From Flavobacteriales bacterium (lineage in GTDB: Bacteria > Bacteroidota > Bacteroidia > Flavobacteriales_C > GCA-002722245), in contig JAHEZM010000001.1 in the NCBI GenBank assembly GCA_023251075.1, positions 139,717 to 203,716 on the forward strand: 64,000 bases of DNA, read 5' to 3'. The notes under the pieces were generated by a model. It was not told the DNA's origin, searched no databases, and saw only the letters and a list, made by a program, of their open reading frames with translations. The position numbers and the translations under genes were made by a program. How positions within the stretch are numbered: position 1 is the stretch's first letter; every line of letters starts with the position of its first letter. Below are positions 51,210 through 60,114 of the stretch, piece after piece.

Positions 51210-52505
51210 TTATGCCATTGCAACATTACTCACTTCAGTTACTTCTGATTTTTTAAAACGGGTAATGAAAATGATCAATGCTACAAAAACCACAATGAAA
51301 CCAATATATTTAAAAGCTTCCACGTAAGTGATAGATTCCGATTTGAATAAAAATCCAAACATCATTCCGCCTACATTTCCACCGGCACCCACGATACCAC
51401 TTACCATCCCTACATTTTTTTCATTCACAAAAGGAACTATCGCGTAAGTACCGCCATTGGCCATTTTCAAGAACAATGCAAAAAGAAGCATACTTAAAAT
51501 CGCCATGGCCAATGAACCTGCAAAAGAGAAGAAAATCAAACCTATACCTTCCAGCAAAAGTACTCCGGCCAAAAATAAACCTTTGCCTTTCATTCCCCAT
51601 TTGCTGCCAATTTTATCGGCAAAAATTCCACCGAGTGCACGAGCAAAAATATTCATGAAGCCAAACACACCAGCCCAAAATCCAGCGCTTCCCTGATCCA
51701 ATTTAAACTCATCTACAAAGTGAAGAGCGGCAACGTTATCAAAAGTAATTTCCATTCCAAAACACACAGCATAAGCCAGAGCCAAAGCCCACACACGCCA
51801 GTCGTATAAAACCGTCCAATCACTTTTTTTATCTACCGCCGTTCTATTAATTTCATTATAATTTCCTGCAGGAGTATCTTTAGTAAACTTGTAATAAACA
51901 AAAGCCATCACCAATAATAATACTCCGGGAAGAATCATAGCATAACGCCATGCATCGCTTTTAACATAGCCCATTCCCACAATCACCGCAAACACCACCG
52001 GCATAAACATATTGGTAATACCACCACCTAAATTTCCCCATCCGCCAGCTACTGCGTTGGCAGTACCTTTAATTTTAGGAGCAAACATCATGGAAGTGTG
52101 AAACTGCGTAATTACAAAAGAAGCACCCACTACACCTATGGCAAAACGGAACAAAAGAAAAGTGGTGTAATCGGTTGCGAGTCCAACACACATTACCGGA
52201 AAAGCACAAACAGCAAGCAAAGCGGTGTAAGTTTTACGCGGTCCCCAAGTATCACATAAACGACCAATCACCAAACGCGCAATAATAGTTGCTGATACCG
52301 CAGCAATAATAGTGTTTCCTACCTGAGCTTTGCTTAAACCCAAATCTTCACGAATAGTGGGCATGAGCGGAGCGAGTCCGAACCACGCAAAAAAGCAAGT
52401 AAAAAAAGTAAGCCAGGTGATGTGAAAAGTACGCATTTGCACACCTTTGAATTTCAAAACATTTAGTTTTTCAAGAGGTTTGTTTAAAGTGAGATTGTTT
52501 TCCAT
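51210..52505 (-). CDS. narK: Nitrate/nitrite transporter, NarK/NasA type
   Basis: MFS permease of 431 residues with 12 helices. The two nitrate-signature glycine motifs are present: AGGWGNLGGGITN in helix 5 and GIVGAGGNVGGMMFG in helix 11. The N-terminal extension (about 1-25) is cytoplasmic. It brings nitrate across the inner membrane for the reductase encoded 8 bp downstream. The preceding gene encodes an outer-membrane porin, which would supply the outer barrier step. Confidence 0.94.
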   Translation of the reverse strand: MENNLTLNKPLEKLNVLKFKGVQMRTFHITWLTFFTCFFAWFGLAPLMPTIREDLGLSKAQVGNTIIAAVSATIIARLVIGRLCDTWGPRKTYTALLAVCAFPVMCVGLATDYTTFLLFRFAIGVVGASFVITQFHTSMMFAPKIKGTANAVAGGWGNLGGGITNMFMPVVFAVIVGMGYVKSDAWRYAMILPGVLLLVMAFVYYKFTKDTPAGNYNEINRTAVDKKSDWTVLYDWRVWALALAYAVCFGMEITFDNVAALHFVDEFKLDQGSAGFWAGVFGFMNIFARALGGIFADKIGSKWGMKGKGLFLAGVLLLEGIGLIFFSFAGSLAMAILSMLLFALFLKMANGGTYAIVPFVNEKNVGMVSGIVGAGGNVGGMMFGFLFKSESITYVEAFKYIGFIVVFVALIIFITRFKKSEVTEVSNVAMA

Positions 52506-52525
52506 TTTTTCAGTTTTTATAGTTT

Positions 52526-53875
52526 TTATTTGGAGAGAAAATCAGGTTTAATAATTAACATTAAATAAGCCCAATTACTATTTGAATTTGAATTAGCCAC
52601 ATTTTTAACATTTAATGAAGTAAGTGTAGAGGTGGTGAAATAATGACTATAGCCCAATTCAAATCCTATGATTTTAGTGAGCTGACAAGTCGCCACCAAA
52701 TCGATTTCTGTTCCAAAGTTTTTATCCAGTTTAGTTACATTATTGGCAGCGTAAACATCAGAAGCTGCAAAAAACTGATGTGCATCGGCAAGCAACATAC
52801 ATTTTTCAGAAAGCTTCCATTTCGATTTGAGATAAATATCCTGCAATCCCGATTTTCCAAACCCGCTGGCTACATAATAGTAATCCATAAAACCCCAAAA
52901 TTTATGAGGTGTTCCATACAAAGGATCAAACACATTCGCTGCCGAACCACCAGAAGTATAATCGTAACCTGCACCTACTCCCAATTTTTTTCCTATGTTG
53001 TACATCGCAACACCAGAATACATGTAAGCATTCATCACCTGCCCTGTAGAATTTTTTCCAAACTGATAATACCCCGAAGCAGTAGCAGAAATATTTTTGA
53101 TGGTTTTATTAAAATAAAATCCTGTTGTTGAACGTGCCCACAAACCTAAATCGGGAACTTTAGTAGAAGTTCCACTTATCACTTCTGTATGGAATTTATT
53201 AAACTGATCGGTAAAAAAGAGCAAAGAAAAAATTCCATCTTTTAATTTTTTAGCTGCATATAAATACTGCATTCCTTTATACATGGCACCACCGTTTGTA
53301 GAAGAGGTATAAGTTCCCGGAGGAGTATTGTTGTATAATGTACCTGAAGAAAGTTCTTTATTTTGATTGTATGCAACACCCAAATGAAACATGTATTTTG
53401 GGTTGTCGAATTTTAAAACAGCCGCATCATGTCTTCTTCCTTGTTGCAGCCAATCAAGGTTTCCTAGTAAGCGTGAATCATCGTACATCAATTCTTGTCG
53501 GCCGAATTTTAAAGAAAAAATTCCTTTTTTATAAGTAGTATCTGAAAGCATAATTTCAGCCCATGCCTCATGCAAAATAGTTCCGTTGTAATCGGTAGCT
53601 GTGGTTCTATTGATCGTAGAAACGTCTTGTCCCCACACACGAACATCTTGTAAAGTCAACCCCATTTTGAGTCGGTAAGCAGTATATCCTAAAATAAGTC
53701 GGGTGCGTTGCGAAGTAAAAAATGCGGGGTTGGCAGTTGATGACAGAGGGGCACCTTGTCCGTTGCGAAATTCAGATCGCGTGCGCAATTGTGCACCGGC
53801 ACTAAATTGTGCGTTAAGAGGAATGGACGACAGGAGCAATAATCCTGTGAACAAAAATAAATTCCGTATTTTCAT
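52526..53875 (-). CDS. Outer-membrane porin, alginate-export family
   Basis: Protein of 449 residues: signal peptide (IRNLFLFTGLLLLSSIPLNA) then a predicted beta-barrel of the alginate_exp type (AQLRTRSEFRNGQG, TSQRTRLILGYTAYRLKMGL and SLKFGRQELMYDDSRLLGNL near the front). The family includes porins for various anions. Placement between nirD and narK suggests nitrate or nitrite entry through the outer membrane, but specificity is inferred from context only. Confidence 0.85.
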   Translation of the reverse strand: MKIRNLFLFTGLLLLSSIPLNAQFSAGAQLRTRSEFRNGQGAPLSSTANPAFFTSQRTRLILGYTAYRLKMGLTLQDVRVWGQDVSTINRTTATDYNGTILHEAWAEIMLSDTTYKKGIFSLKFGRQELMYDDSRLLGNLDWLQQGRRHDAAVLKFDNPKYMFHLGVAYNQNKELSSGTLYNNTPPGTYTSSTNGGAMYKGMQYLYAAKKLKDGIFSLLFFTDQFNKFHTEVISGTSTKVPDLGLWARSTTGFYFNKTIKNISATASGYYQFGKNSTGQVMNAYMYSGVAMYNIGKKLGVGAGYDYTSGGSAANVFDPLYGTPHKFWGFMDYYYVASGFGKSGLQDIYLKSKWKLSEKCMLLADAHQFFAASDVYAANNVTKLDKNFGTEIDLVATCQLTKIIGFELGYSHYFTTSTLTSLNVKNVANSNSNSNWAYLMLIIKPDFLSK

Positions 53876-53914
53876 TTTTAAGTGGATGAATTATGTTAGT
53901 ATTAAGTTGGCTCA

Positions 53915-54259
53915 TTAATTTACTTTGATGTATACTTTTCCATTTTCAATTTTCACGGGATAAGTTTTTAAAGAATATTCTTCTCCGCTTGTACAGGATC
54001 CCGATTTGAGCGAAAAAGTTTTTTTGTGAAAAGGACAAGCCACTTTAGGCTCGTCTCCTTCAGAACCAATCATTCCACGACTGATGGCCATTTGCTGGCG
54101 GTGCGGACACATATTCTGTGTAGCGTACCACTCCCCTCTGCGAGTGAAATTGAAGAGGGCAATTTGCTGATCGCCGTATTTTACACATACCCCGCCGTTA
54201 GCCGGAACATCTTCCGCTTTGCAGGCATAAAACCAGATAACTTTTTCTTTTACTTCCAT
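53915..54259 (-). CDS. nirD: Nitrite reductase small subunit NirD
   Basis: Rieske-type 2Fe-2S protein of 114 residues: the first ligand pair is in CPHRQQMA and the second in CPFHKKTF. It partners NirB in the assimilatory NADH nitrite reductase. Its start lies within the end of nirB (10-bp overlap), so the subunits are made together. The porin gene follows 39 bp later. Confidence 0.94.
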   Translation of the reverse strand: MEVKEKVIWFYACKAEDVPANGGVCVKYGDQQIALFNFTRRGEWYATQNMCPHRQQMAISRGMIGSEGDEPKVACPFHKKTFSLKSGSCTSGEEYSLKTYPVKIENGKVYIKVN

Positions 54260-56748
54260 TCTGCAGCTCTTTTTTGATCACGCATTGTTTCAAATTTCAC
54301 GGTAGGATCTTTTTCTTCCGGCGCATTAATGAAATGGCCAAAACGTTTTTGAAAATCAGGATTCTCCACTACTTCGCGCCATTCACATTTGTAATTATCT
54401 ACGAGTGATTGCATTTCTTTTTCCCATTCTTCGGCCATGCCCAGACTGTCATTGATCACTACATTTTTCAAATAATCAATTCCACCTTCCATCTTGTTTA
54501 GCCATGTGGCTGTGCGATTCAGAGGTTCAGCCGTTTTGATATAGAACATTAAAAATCTATCAATGTATTTGATACAAGTTTCACTATCCAGGTCAGTAGC
54601 CAGTAACAATGCATGTTGTGGTTTTGAACCACCATTTCCACACACATATAAATTCCAGCCTTTTTCGGTGGCGATAATTCCAAAATCTTTTGATTGCGCT
54701 TCAGCACATTCGCGAATACAACCTGAAACTGCCGATTTAATTTTATGCGGAGCGCGCAATCCGCGGTAGCGTTCTTCAATGCGAATGGCATAGCTAACAC
54801 TATCGTGTAAACCATAACGACACCAAGTAGAACCTACACAGCTTTTCACAGTACGCAAAGCTTTTCCATAAGCATGTCCGCTTTCAAATCCTGCGTCAAT
54901 CAATAACTTCCAGATGGCGGGAAGATCGCCCACATGTGCACCAAATAAATCAATTCTTTGTCCACCTGTAATTTTAGTGTACAGATTATATTGTTTTGCC
55001 ACCTCACCAATCACAATCAATTTATCGGGTGTAATTTCTCCGCCTGGAATTCTTGGAACGATAGAATAAGTCCCGCCTTTTTGAAGGTTAGCGAGAAAGC
55101 GATCGTTGGAATCTTGTGCGGTATCATTTCCTTTTTTCAAAATCAGTTCATTCCATAAACTCGCAAGGATAGAAGAAACCAAAGGCTTACAAACCTCGCA
55201 GCCATCGCCTTTTCCATGCGTAGTTAAAACATCATCGTAAGTTTTAAGCTGGTTGATTTTAGTGAGATTGTACAACTCCTGGCGACTAAAATCAAAATGT
55301 TCGCAAATCACATTGCGAACATATTTTCCTTGCGCTTTCATGGTATGCACCATGAGGTCTTTCACCATAGGCACACAACCACCGCAACCTGTTCCTGCTT
55401 TGGTACAGGCTTTTATTTTATCTACTGTTTCGGCGCCGTCAATCACCGCATCACAAATATTTTTTTTACTTACACTTTCGCAACTACACACATGAGCATC
55501 ATCGGGAAGACTTAATACGCCAGCTCCTCCAGCAGATTCACCACCACGTGAACCGAGAATCAAATCTTCAGGATTTGGAGGCAACACTATTTTATTCTTG
55601 CAGGTTTGCAGCAACATATTATATTGCTCGGCATCGCCTACGAGTATGCCACCCAACAATTCTTTTCCGTCTTTAGAAATATTGATACGCTTATATATTC
55701 CCTTGTTCGCATCTTCATATACAATGTGGCGCGCATCGGCAGCAGAAATAAAAGGATCACCAAAACTTGCCACATCAATACCGATGAGTTTGAGTTTGGT
55801 ACTCATATCAAAACCGGTAAATTCTTTTTCGCCGCTGCACAAATAAGTAGCCACTACCTCCGCCATTTCATAGCCCGGCGCAACGAGTCCGTAAATCATT
55901 CCCTGATACAAAGCACATTCGCCAATGGCAAAAATAAACGGGTCGGTAGTTTGCAACTTTTCATTTACAGTGATTCCACCGCGCGGACCGGTTTCCAATC
56001 CGCAATTTTTTGCCAGCTCATCGCGCGGTTTAATACCCGCGGAGATCACCAGCATATCTACATCAATAGAAGAGCCGTTGGCAAAAAGCATTTTGGAAAT
56101 GGCTTTCTCGCCCTCAATTTTAGTGGTGTTGGTATTGGTGAGGATAGTCAAACCCAAACTTTCTAATTTTGATTTTAACAAGGCTGAACCTGCATCGTCA
56201 ATTTGCCGAGGCATCAATCGCGAAGCAAATTCTATAACATGAGTATCGTTAATTCCTAAATCGATCATGGCTTTCGCTGCTTCCAATCCGAGCAAACCAC
56301 CACCAATCACCGCTCCTTTTTTTGCTTTAGGTGCGTAATCGCGAATCATTTCCAAATCTTCAATGGTGCGGTAAACAAAAACTCCGTCTTTTTCTACGCC
56401 GGGAATAGAAGGAACAAAAGCAGCGGAACCGGTAGCCAGGATAAGGTAATCGTAAGATTCTGTTATTCCTTTGAAAGAAGTAACTGTTTTATTAGAGCGG
56501 TCAATTTTTTGAACCGGATCTGATAAATGCAATTTTATTCCGTTTTCAGTGTACCAGTTTACTCCTGCCATGCTTAAATCTTCGGCCGACTTTCCGGCAA
56601 AAAATTCACTCAGATGAACTCTATCATAAGCCGGTCGGATTTCTTCACCAAAAACAACCAATTCTATTTTTTTGGTAGAACTTTTGGCCAGAAGTTTTTC
56701 GCAAAACTTATATCCCACCATTCCATTTCCAACAACAACTATTTTCAT
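54250..56748 (-). CDS. nirB: Nitrite reductase large subunit NirB
   Basis: Protein of 832 residues: FAD/NAD(P)H domain (VVVGNGMVGYKFCEKLL, AVIGGGLLGLEAAKAM), two BFD-like cysteine segments (CSCESVSKKNICDAV, CTKAGTGCGGC and CEVCKPL), then the siroheme-4Fe-4S domain with cysteines in VGSTWCRYGLHDS and SGCIRECAE. It reduces nitrite to ammonium with NADH. It overlaps nirD by 10 bp and lies about 118 bp downstream of amt. A 7-4-7 dyad is found in that gap. Confidence 0.96.
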   Translation of the reverse strand: MKIVVVGNGMVGYKFCEKLLAKSSTKKIELVVFGEEIRPAYDRVHLSEFFAGKSAEDLSMAGVNWYTENGIKLHLSDPVQKIDRSNKTVTSFKGITESYDYLILATGSAAFVPSIPGVEKDGVFVYRTIEDLEMIRDYAPKAKKGAVIGGGLLGLEAAKAMIDLGINDTHVIEFASRLMPRQIDDAGSALLKSKLESLGLTILTNTNTTKIEGEKAISKMLFANGSSIDVDMLVISAGIKPRDELAKNCGLETGPRGGITVNEKLQTTDPFIFAIGECALYQGMIYGLVAPGYEMAEVVATYLCSGEKEFTGFDMSTKLKLIGIDVASFGDPFISAADARHIVYEDANKGIYKRINISKDGKELLGGILVGDAEQYNMLLQTCKNKIVLPPNPEDLILGSRGGESAGGAGVLSLPDDAHVCSCESVSKKNICDAVIDGAETVDKIKACTKAGTGCGGCVPMVKDLMVHTMKAQGKYVRNVICEHFDFSRQELYNLTKINQLKTYDDVLTTHGKGDGCEVCKPLVSSILASLWNELILKKGNDTAQDSNDRFLANLQKGGTYSIVPRIPGGEITPDKLIVIGEVAKQYNLYTKITGGQRIDLFGAHVGDLPAIWKLLIDAGFESGHAYGKALRTVKSCVGSTWCRYGLHDSVSYAIRIEERYRGLRAPHKIKSAVSGCIRECAEAQSKDFGIIATEKGWNLYVCGNGGSKPQHALLLATDLDSETCIKYIDRFLMFYIKTAEPLNRTATWLNKMEGGIDYLKNVVINDSLGMAEEWEKEMQSLVDNYKCEWREVVENPDFQKRFGHFINAPEEKDPTVKFETMRDQKRAAEWK

Positions 56749-56809
56749 ATATTTTAAAGATGGTTTTTCAAAAAAAAGTGCAAAATTAGTACATTCAACT
56801 GCCGATTAG

Positions 56810-56828
56810 AAATAAGAATCGTTATTTT
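56810..56828. promoter_or_regulatory. Operator-like dyad upstream of nirB
   Basis: AAATAAG-AATC-GTTATTT, one mismatch from a perfect 7-4-7 dyad, 62-80 nt upstream of nirB. It is the near-copy of the sequence at 13221-13239. Binding protein unknown. Confidence 0.3.
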
Positions 56829-56866
56829 GTTTTGAACAAAGTGCTGCATTTTGTTGATATATTATT

Positions 56867-58294
56867 TTACTGCATTTTAAAATTTGTAGACAGAGAAATA
56901 TCCTGTTTAACACCACTTTTATCTTCAAACTGTTTTTTACTAAAAACATCATCTCTCATTTCCGGTTTTAAAAAAAGAGGCTCTCCCTTAAGTGATTCTC
57001 CATGCTGAGAAATATCTAGTCCCAATTCTTCCGATTCTTCTGTTACCCTTAATGGAATAATGATATTGGTTAGTTTATACAAAATAATTGCACCAAAAAA
57101 AGTGAATGCAGAAACAATCACAAGAGCTGCCATCGAAAGCAGAAAATCTTCAGTTCCTCCGTAAATCAATCCTTTGTTTTTTGCGAAAACCGCAGTACAA
57201 ATCATGCCCATAATACCACCTACACCGTGACAAGCAAAGACATCCAAAGTATCATCTACTTTTTTCAATGCTTTCCAATTCACCATTAAATTCGAAACAA
57301 TACTTGAAACAAATCCAATGAAAACAGCTTGCGGAATAGTAACAAAGCCTGCCGCAGGTGTAATTGCTACCAAACCCACCACCGCACCAATGCAAGCACC
57401 TAAAGCAGAAACTTTTCTTCCATTAATTCTATCAAAGAAAATCCATGTGAGCATCGCAATTGCCGATGCTGTATTGGTAGTTGCAAAAGCCATTGCTGCA
57501 ATACCATTTGCTGCCAAAGCAGAACCCGCATTGAATCCAAACCAACCAAACCACAACATACCTGTTCCCAAAATCACAAAAGGAATATTGGTGGGAATGT
57601 GTTGTGACAATCTCCTTTTTCCTAAAACTATTGCTCCTGCTAATGCAGCAAAACCAGCCGACATATGAACTACTGTTCCTCCGGCAAAATCAAGAACATG
57701 GAAGGTATTCAACAATAAACCATCGGGATGCCAAACCATATGACACAACGGAGCATAAATAATTAAACTGAATAAGCAGATGAATAATAAGTAAGAAATA
57801 AATCTTACTCTTTCTGCAAAAGAACCAGTAATTAATGCGGGAGTGATGATTGCAAATTTCAATTGAAACATAGCAAACAAAACAAAAGGAATTGAAGTAG
57901 CCATTTTAGAATGTGGTGCAGCGCCAACATTATTGAACATGAAATAAGTACTTGGATTACCAATGATACCCCAACCATTTAAATCATCTCCAAAAGCCAA
58001 ACTAAAACCTAGCAACACCCAAATCACACTCACCACTCCCAAACAAATTAAACTTTGCAGCATGGTTGAAATAACACTTTTTGCTCCCACCATTCCACCG
58101 TAGAAATACGACAAGCCTGGTGTCATCAACAACACCAAACATGCTGAGGTCAACATCCATGCAACATCAGCAAAAACGATAGTATCTGATGATGCCTCTT
58201 GAGCTGGCGTAGCAAAATATTCCCAAAACAATGCAAGTAAGGATACTGCAACAATCAGGAAAAAGGAGACCACCCATCTTTTTTCAATTTTCAT
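56867..58294 (-). CDS. amt: Ammonium transporter
   Basis: Amt/MEP/Rh channel of 475 residues with eleven helices after an N-terminal export/anchor segment (10-24). The pore histidines are in TVVHMSAGFAALAGA and DVFACHGVGGIMGMI, and the gate region GWFGFNAGSALAANG is intact. It imports ammonium, the product of the adjacent nitrite reductase and a preferred nitrogen source. The P-II gene (glnK) that often follows amt is absent here. Confidence 0.95.
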   Translation of the reverse strand: MKIEKRWVVSFFLIVAVSLLALFWEYFATPAQEASSDTIVFADVAWMLTSACLVLLMTPGLSYFYGGMVGAKSVISTMLQSLICLGVVSVIWVLLGFSLAFGDDLNGWGIIGNPSTYFMFNNVGAAPHSKMATSIPFVLFAMFQLKFAIITPALITGSFAERVRFISYLLFICLFSLIIYAPLCHMVWHPDGLLLNTFHVLDFAGGTVVHMSAGFAALAGAIVLGKRRLSQHIPTNIPFVILGTGMLWFGWFGFNAGSALAANGIAAMAFATTNTASAIAMLTWIFFDRINGRKVSALGACIGAVVGLVAITPAAGFVTIPQAVFIGFVSSIVSNLMVNWKALKKVDDTLDVFACHGVGGIMGMICTAVFAKNKGLIYGGTEDFLLSMAALVIVSAFTFFGAIILYKLTNIIIPLRVTEESEELGLDISQHGESLKGEPLFLKPEMRDDVFSKKQFEDKSGVKQDISLSTNFKMQ

Positions 58295-58426
58295 GACTTT
58301 GATTTATTCTAGTTTAGATTTTTTTAAGTTGTTGATACCTGTTAAAAACCACTTGGCGAAAGTGCAACTAGAATGATAAGTAAAAAACAAAAAGGCACTG
58401 ACAAAGCCTGTATTTTTGTGGAAAAT

Positions 58427-58448
58427 ACGTACTGACTAAACACGTACT
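58427..58448. promoter_or_regulatory. Direct repeat ACGTACT upstream of amt
   Basis: ACGTACT occurs at 58427-58433 and again at 58442-58448, a start-to-start spacing of 15 bp. It lies in the 284-bp gap between amt and the divergent 58579 gene, which also has a small GGC..GCC hairpin (58393-58409) and a TATTTTTG -7-like motif at 58411-58418. It could be a binding site for a nitrogen regulator; nothing more can be said. Confidence 0.3.
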
Positions 58449-58578
58449 ATATGATAAAAATTCTAAAAATTGTTTTTTCTTAAAGCGATAGAATTGTGGA
58501 ATAATCTTTGGTTTGAATAATTTAATTGATTTCGTATTCCCTTTTCCGTATTTTTATCGATATACTTAATTTTATTGT

Positions 58579-59028
58579 ATGAAGAATTTAATTGGATTAA
58601 TCTTAATTGCATTTGTTTCGATGAGTGCTACATGGAGTAATGGAGTGGTAGTGGTGCGCACCGACGGGCTATACTCCAGTAAAGTGATCAACAACAATGA
58701 CTCTTCAAAAACGACAGAATACCATTTCATTAAATTTTCTGCAGACGGAAAAGCCAAAACATATATTTTACCAACCAACGACGCAGCGAAAGCAGCATCC
58801 TTAGCACAATCCTCAGCTCAGCCCAATTTTGCGGGAGAATATCGCATTCATGAAAACAATGTAGTATATCGTTCCAACAACTCTATAGATAAAACAACGG
58901 CTCCCCGCATTAATCTTTTTACCTTATACAACGGAACACTAGAACAAAACGGAACAATTAATTTCACTTTAAACTTTACCAACGGAAGTTCAAACACTGC
59001 TACATTTGAATTTCAACCTTTCAAGTAA
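58579..59028 (+). CDS. Secreted protein of unknown function
   Basis: Protein of 149 residues: signal peptide (KNLIGLILIAFVSMSATWSN) followed by an Asn/Ser/Thr-rich, beta-rich region (for example VVVVRTDGLYSSKVINNNDS) and no cysteines. It lies 6 bp before a secreted thioredoxin-like gene, so the pair is probably co-transcribed. No family recognised. Confidence 0.75.
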   Translation: MKNLIGLILIAFVSMSATWSNGVVVVRTDGLYSSKVINNNDSSKTTEYHFIKFSADGKAKTYILPTNDAAKAASLAQSSAQPNFAGEYRIHENNVVYRSNNSIDKTTAPRINLFTLYNGTLEQNGTINFTLNFTNGSSNTATFEFQPFK

Positions 59029-59034
59029 AATGGC

Positions 59035-60051
59035 ATGAAACAACGGGTATGGGGATTAATAATTCCTTTAATTTTATTGACTTTTAGTGGATTAGCTCAA
59101 AAATATGTTTTAGCTCCACCTACCAAAATAAAATGGATTTCATTTAATGAATTAGCCAACTATCAACAACAAGAAAAAAGACCTGTTTTAATTGATGTTT
59201 ATACCGATTGGTGCGGATGGTGTAAAAAACTAGATGTTACTACTTATGCCGATCCCAACATCATCAATTATGTGAATCAAAGTTTCTATGCTATTAAATT
59301 TGATGCTGAAACACATGATACCATTACTTATTTAGGTATTAAATATTTCAATAAAAATGCAGCTAAAAAATCTACTCACGATCTGGCTGTTCATTTAATG
59401 GGTAACAATCTTTCTTATCCAACCAGTATTTTTCTAAACAAAGAAAGTAATCCGGCCTTGGTGGTACCCGGTTATCAGGAGTCAAACGATATGGCTCCTT
59501 TCCTGGTTTATTTTGCGGAAAACCTGCAAAACACGGCCAACATAAATGATTTCAATGCCGATTTCCATAAAGCTTTTGGTGGTACTAAAAATGATTCTAT
59601 CGCGATCAATTGGATGCCTTTAAATCAAGCCTTGATACTTCAAAAAATTAAACCTAAAAAACTCTTTGTTCATTTAAAAAATAGCAACGTTATTAGTGAT
59701 CGCGTAATGAGCAATTCTACATTGGTATCCAATGATGTTATTAATGAATTAAATAAAAACTACTACTGTATTGACTTTGATGTATATTCTGCCGACACTA
59801 TCAGTTTTCAAAACAACTTATTTGTAAATGCCAATCCCGGAATTGAAATTCATCAATTTGCTAAAGGATTACTGCAAAACGAAGTAGGATTTCCCGCTGT
59901 AGTTATTTTGAATGAACAACAATTGGTGTTAGCACCCATTAAGCAATACCTCACACATGATCACTTAGTCGCATTATTAGTGTATTTCAAAGAGGATATT
60001 TACAAAACAAAATCCTTTGCCGAGTTCGCTAAAGAAAGGTATGGGAAATAA
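59035..60051 (+). CDS. Secreted thioredoxin-fold protein with CGWC motif
   Basis: Protein of 338 residues with a signal peptide (KQRVWGLIIPLILLTFSGLA). A DUF255/thioredoxin-like domain covers about 30-160, with the redox pair CGWC in VYTDWCGWCKKLDVTTY. The second part (about 165-338) looks like another, degenerate thioredoxin fold without cysteine pairs. It probably handles disulphides in the periplasm. It is 6 bp after the preceding gene. Confidence 0.82.
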   Translation: MKQRVWGLIIPLILLTFSGLAQKYVLAPPTKIKWISFNELANYQQQEKRPVLIDVYTDWCGWCKKLDVTTYADPNIINYVNQSFYAIKFDAETHDTITYLGIKYFNKNAAKKSTHDLAVHLMGNNLSYPTSIFLNKESNPALVVPGYQESNDMAPFLVYFAENLQNTANINDFNADFHKAFGGTKNDSIAINWMPLNQALILQKIKPKKLFVHLKNSNVISDRVMSNSTLVSNDVINELNKNYYCIDFDVYSADTISFQNNLFVNANPGIEIHQFAKGLLQNEVGFPAVVILNEQQLVLAPIKQYLTHDHLVALLVYFKEDIYKTKSFAEFAKERYGK

Positions 60052-60084
60052 GCATAATTCCCCCTGCACCTTAAACTTTTTTCC

Positions 60085-60092
60085 TACCTTTG
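60085..60092 (+). promoter_or_regulatory. Candidate -7 element (TAnnTTTG) for dapD
   Basis: TACCTTTG ends 22 nt before the dapD ATG at 60115. The -33 position lacks a clear TTG. Confidence 0.4.
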
Positions 60093-60114
60093 GCGCTTAA
60101 TTTTTTTATTGATA

